Assembly: GCA_945864765.1 (NCBI GenBank) | Contig: CAMBDR010000169.1 | Span: 1 to 7,918 of the forward strand | Source of the DNA: Janthinobacterium lividum | GTDB lineage: Bacteria > Pseudomonadota > Gammaproteobacteria > Burkholderiales > Burkholderiaceae_D | Length of the DNA: 7,918 nt | Reading direction: 5' to 3' | Shown: positions 6,705 through 7,918 of the stretch, in pieces | How the letters are laid out: every line of letters begins with the position of its first letter | How positions within the stretch are numbered: the first letter of the stretch is position 1 | Program-made: the position numbers and the translations under genes | Notes under the pieces: generated by a model | Told to the model about the DNA's origin: nothing | Seen by the model: only the letters and a program-made list of their open reading frames with translations | Database searches by the model: none

Positions 6705-7559
6705 ATGTTACTTGATTCGATTCATAGCCAATTCGATACCCTGTCCAAATCCGAGAAAAAGGTAGCACTTGCGGTGTTGGCACAGCCACAAAGCACGGTG
6801 GCAGAAAATATCACCGCCCTGGCGCGGCACGCGCAAGTGTCCGAGCCAACGGTGGTGCGCTTTTGCCGCACTCTGGGCTATGACGGCTGGCAGGAATTCA
6901 AGTTAAAACTGGCGCAAAGCCTGGCTTTAGCCCTGCCGGGGGCCAATGAAGCCCCGGCGCAAGATGATTTGGCCGCCGATTTAATCAATAAAATTTGCAG
7001 CCGCTCGATCAATTCCCTGCTCGATTTACGCAACAACTTAAAGCCCGATGCAATTCAACAAGCGCTGGATATTTTAGGTCAATCCAATAAAATCGAATTT
7101 TACGGCCAAGGCACCTCGGGTATTGTCGCAACCGACGCCCAGCATAAATTTTTCCGCTCCGGCGTTCCAACCGTGGCCTATGCCGACCCGGCCATTCACA
7201 GCATTGCCGCCTCGCTCTTGCATGAGGGCGACACGGTGGTAGCCATTTCCCAGCGTGGCAATAGTCCGGCCTTGGTGCGCAGTGCCAAATTGGCGCGCAA
7301 AAGTGGGGCCAACGTGATTGTACTGGCCCCCAGTGGCACCCCCTTGGCTGACCAGGCCTCGCTGCTGATTGCCGTGGATCTGGTGTTTAATACCGACCCC
7401 TACACGCCAATTTCTGCGCGACTGGCCTATCTGGTGATTATCGATATTTTGGCGGTCGGACTGGCCTTAAAGCGTGGGCCAGAGTTTCGCAAGAAAATGC
7501 AAAATGCGCAAAAATCATTGCAAGAGTTTGATTTGCAATTTGATTCGTTTATTGGCTAA
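6705..7559 (+). CDS. hexR: HexR-type transcriptional regulator (MurR/RpiR family)
   Basis: This 284-residue DNA-binding regulator most likely represses zwf and related sugar-catabolism genes and is released by 2-keto-3-deoxy-6-phosphogluconate. An N-terminal RpiR-type HTH domain fills about residues 1-77, with the recognition region in VSEPTVVRFCRTLGYDG. A SIS sugar-phosphate-binding domain spans about 125-255, including GQGTSG (134-139) and DAQHKFFR (144-151), a stretch also typical of Pseudomonas HexR. S138 and S182 sit where the effector-contacting serines of that protein are expected, from memory of the family. The gene lies 12 bp after zwf in the same reading frame, without a clear Shine-Dalgarno sequence, suggesting co-transcription and translational coupling. 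Two TGTA-N7-TACA boxes before zwf imply autoregulation. Other RpiR-family roles are possible, but the zwf linkage and the boxes favour HexR. Confidence 0.9.
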   Translation: MLLDSIHSQFDTLSKSEKKVALAVLAQPQSTVAENITALARHAQVSEPTVVRFCRTLGYDGWQEFKLKLAQSLALALPGANEAPAQDDLAADLINKICSRSINSLLDLRNNLKPDAIQQALDILGQSNKIEFYGQGTSGIVATDAQHKFFRSGVPTVAYADPAIHSIAASLLHEGDTVVAISQRGNSPALVRSAKLARKSGANVIVLAPSGTPLADQASLLIAVDLVFNTDPYTPISARLAYLVIIDILAVGLALKRGPEFRKKMQNAQKSLQEFDLQFDSFIG

Positions 7560-7562
7560 AAT
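7533..7562 (+). promoter_or_regulatory. Candidate promoter overlapping the hexR stop codon
   Basis: TTGCAA (7533-7538) and TAAAAT (7557-7562) are 18 bp apart, matching consensus at four and five of six positions. The -10 includes the hexR TAA. It would drive the downstream ATPase gene with a leader of about 120 bases. The string GGCTAAAAT around this -10 recurs at 7650-7658. This is suggestive only. Confidence 0.35.
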
Positions 7563-7690
7563 CGCACAATCGCCACAAGCCTTTTGTTTTGCCCCAACAT
7601 TGCGTTACACTAGCAAACGCCACCCATACTCGAATTTGTAGCTGATTAAGGCTAAAATTCCCTCACTAAACCGTTTCATTTCTTCGCGCC
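7560..7690 (+). promoter_or_regulatory. Intergenic region with weak promoter-like elements before the ATPase gene
   Basis: The 131-bp gap holds TTGTTT (7584-7589) with TACACT (7606-7611) at 16-bp spacing, and a lone -10-like TAAAAT at 7653-7658 that would give a leader of about 26 bases but lacks a recognisable -35. TTTTGTTTT at 7582-7590 follows AGCC, which can pair with GGCT at 7554-7557 only across a long loop, so I do not call a terminator for hexR. No Shine-Dalgarno sequence precedes the ATG at 7691. I found no gene in this stretch. Confidence 0.35.
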
Positions 7691-7918
7691 ATGAAAATAC
7701 ACCTGAAAAATATTGGCCCCATCAAGACTCTTGATTTCGAACTAAGACGTGGGCTGACTTTGTTTTGCGGCCCCAATAGCACTGGAAAAACCTATGCAGC
7801 CTATGCGGTGTATAGCACGTTGAAAAGTATGGCGCGCTGGCAATGGAAATGGATTTCCAAAGCGCAACTCGATGAATTAAAGAGCAAAGGAAAATTAATA
7901 CTCAATGTTGAAAAAATC
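7691..7918 (+). CDS. AAA/SMC-like ATPase, N-terminal part (cut by window edge)
   Basis: Seventy-six codons are open to the right edge with no stop, so the gene continues beyond the window. The start MKIHLKNIGPIKTLDFEL followed by GPNSTGKT (Walker A, residues 27-34) is typical of the ABC/SMC-like AAA ATPases that include RecF-, OLD- and abortive-infection-type proteins. A Trp- and Lys-rich stretch (ARWQWKWIS) comes next and is not diagnostic. The Walker B and signature motifs and any partner domain (TOPRIM, HNH, other nuclease) would lie outside. GC counted by hand is 94 of 228 (41%), below the genes to the left, which fits an acquired gene but is a small sample. No Shine-Dalgarno sequence is seen. 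The specific function cannot be assigned. Confidence 0.8.
   Translation, partial: MKIHLKNIGPIKTLDFELRRGLTLFCGPNSTGKTYAAYAVYSTLKSMARWQWKWISKAQLDELKSKGKLILNVEKI

Noticed and set aside
7554..7590. Possible rho-independent terminator after hexR
   Set aside because: Only four base pairs across a 20-base loop precede the T-rich run, so the stem is too weak to support a call.
5103..7641. 12-bp match TCGAATTTGTAG at 5103-5114 and 7630-7641
   Set aside because: A shared 12-mer is expected about once or twice by chance in a window this long, and the second copy lacks the TACA half needed for a HexR box.

Overview
The window carries four complete genes and one gene cut off by the right edge, all on the + strand and closely packed. 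Protein style, mid-range GC and the presence of HexR point to a proteobacterium. A betaproteobacterium (Burkholderiales, perhaps Oxalobacteraceae-like) is my best guess from the look of the kinase and of Zwf, but that placement is inference; a gammaproteobacterium is not excluded.

Left part (1-5038): a short leader with an operator-like palindrome, then a two-gene signalling operon. The first gene encodes a 1274-residue membrane hybrid histidine kinase with the order multi-TM, PAS, PAS, HisKA, HATPase, REC, REC, Hpt and a helical C-terminal tail. It overlaps by 8 bp the second gene, a REC-HD-GYP response regulator that should hydrolyse cyclic di-GMP. All phosphoacceptor and metal-ligand motifs I looked for are intact in both. 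The layout recalls RpfC/RpfG, but the kinase has a different sensor end and an extra receiver, and no rpfF is in view. The last third of the kinase gene contains a G8 run and two 12-bp tandem duplications, which suggest replication slippage.

Middle part (5039-7559): a 181-bp regulatory gap, then zwf (glucose-6-phosphate dehydrogenase) and hexR (MurR/RpiR-family regulator, HTH plus SIS) 12 bp apart. The gap holds two copies of TGTA-N7-TACA, the form expected of HexR operators. One overlaps a plausible promoter and one ends two bases before the zwf start codon, where a Shine-Dalgarno sequence would normally be. This looks like an autoregulated zwf-hexR unit controlling entry to the Entner-Doudoroff and pentose phosphate routes.

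Right part (7560-7918): an intergenic stretch with several weak promoter-like elements, then the first 76 codons of an AAA/SMC-like ATPase with a clear Walker A motif and lower GC (about 41%). It may be the start of an accessory or defence module, but the window ends before this can be judged.

No RNA genes, insertion sequences or CRISPR arrays were found. The most interesting points are the RpfC/RpfG-like phosphorelay, the paired HexR boxes with the operator in place of the zwf ribosome binding site, the G8 tract in the kinase, and the truncated ATPase.
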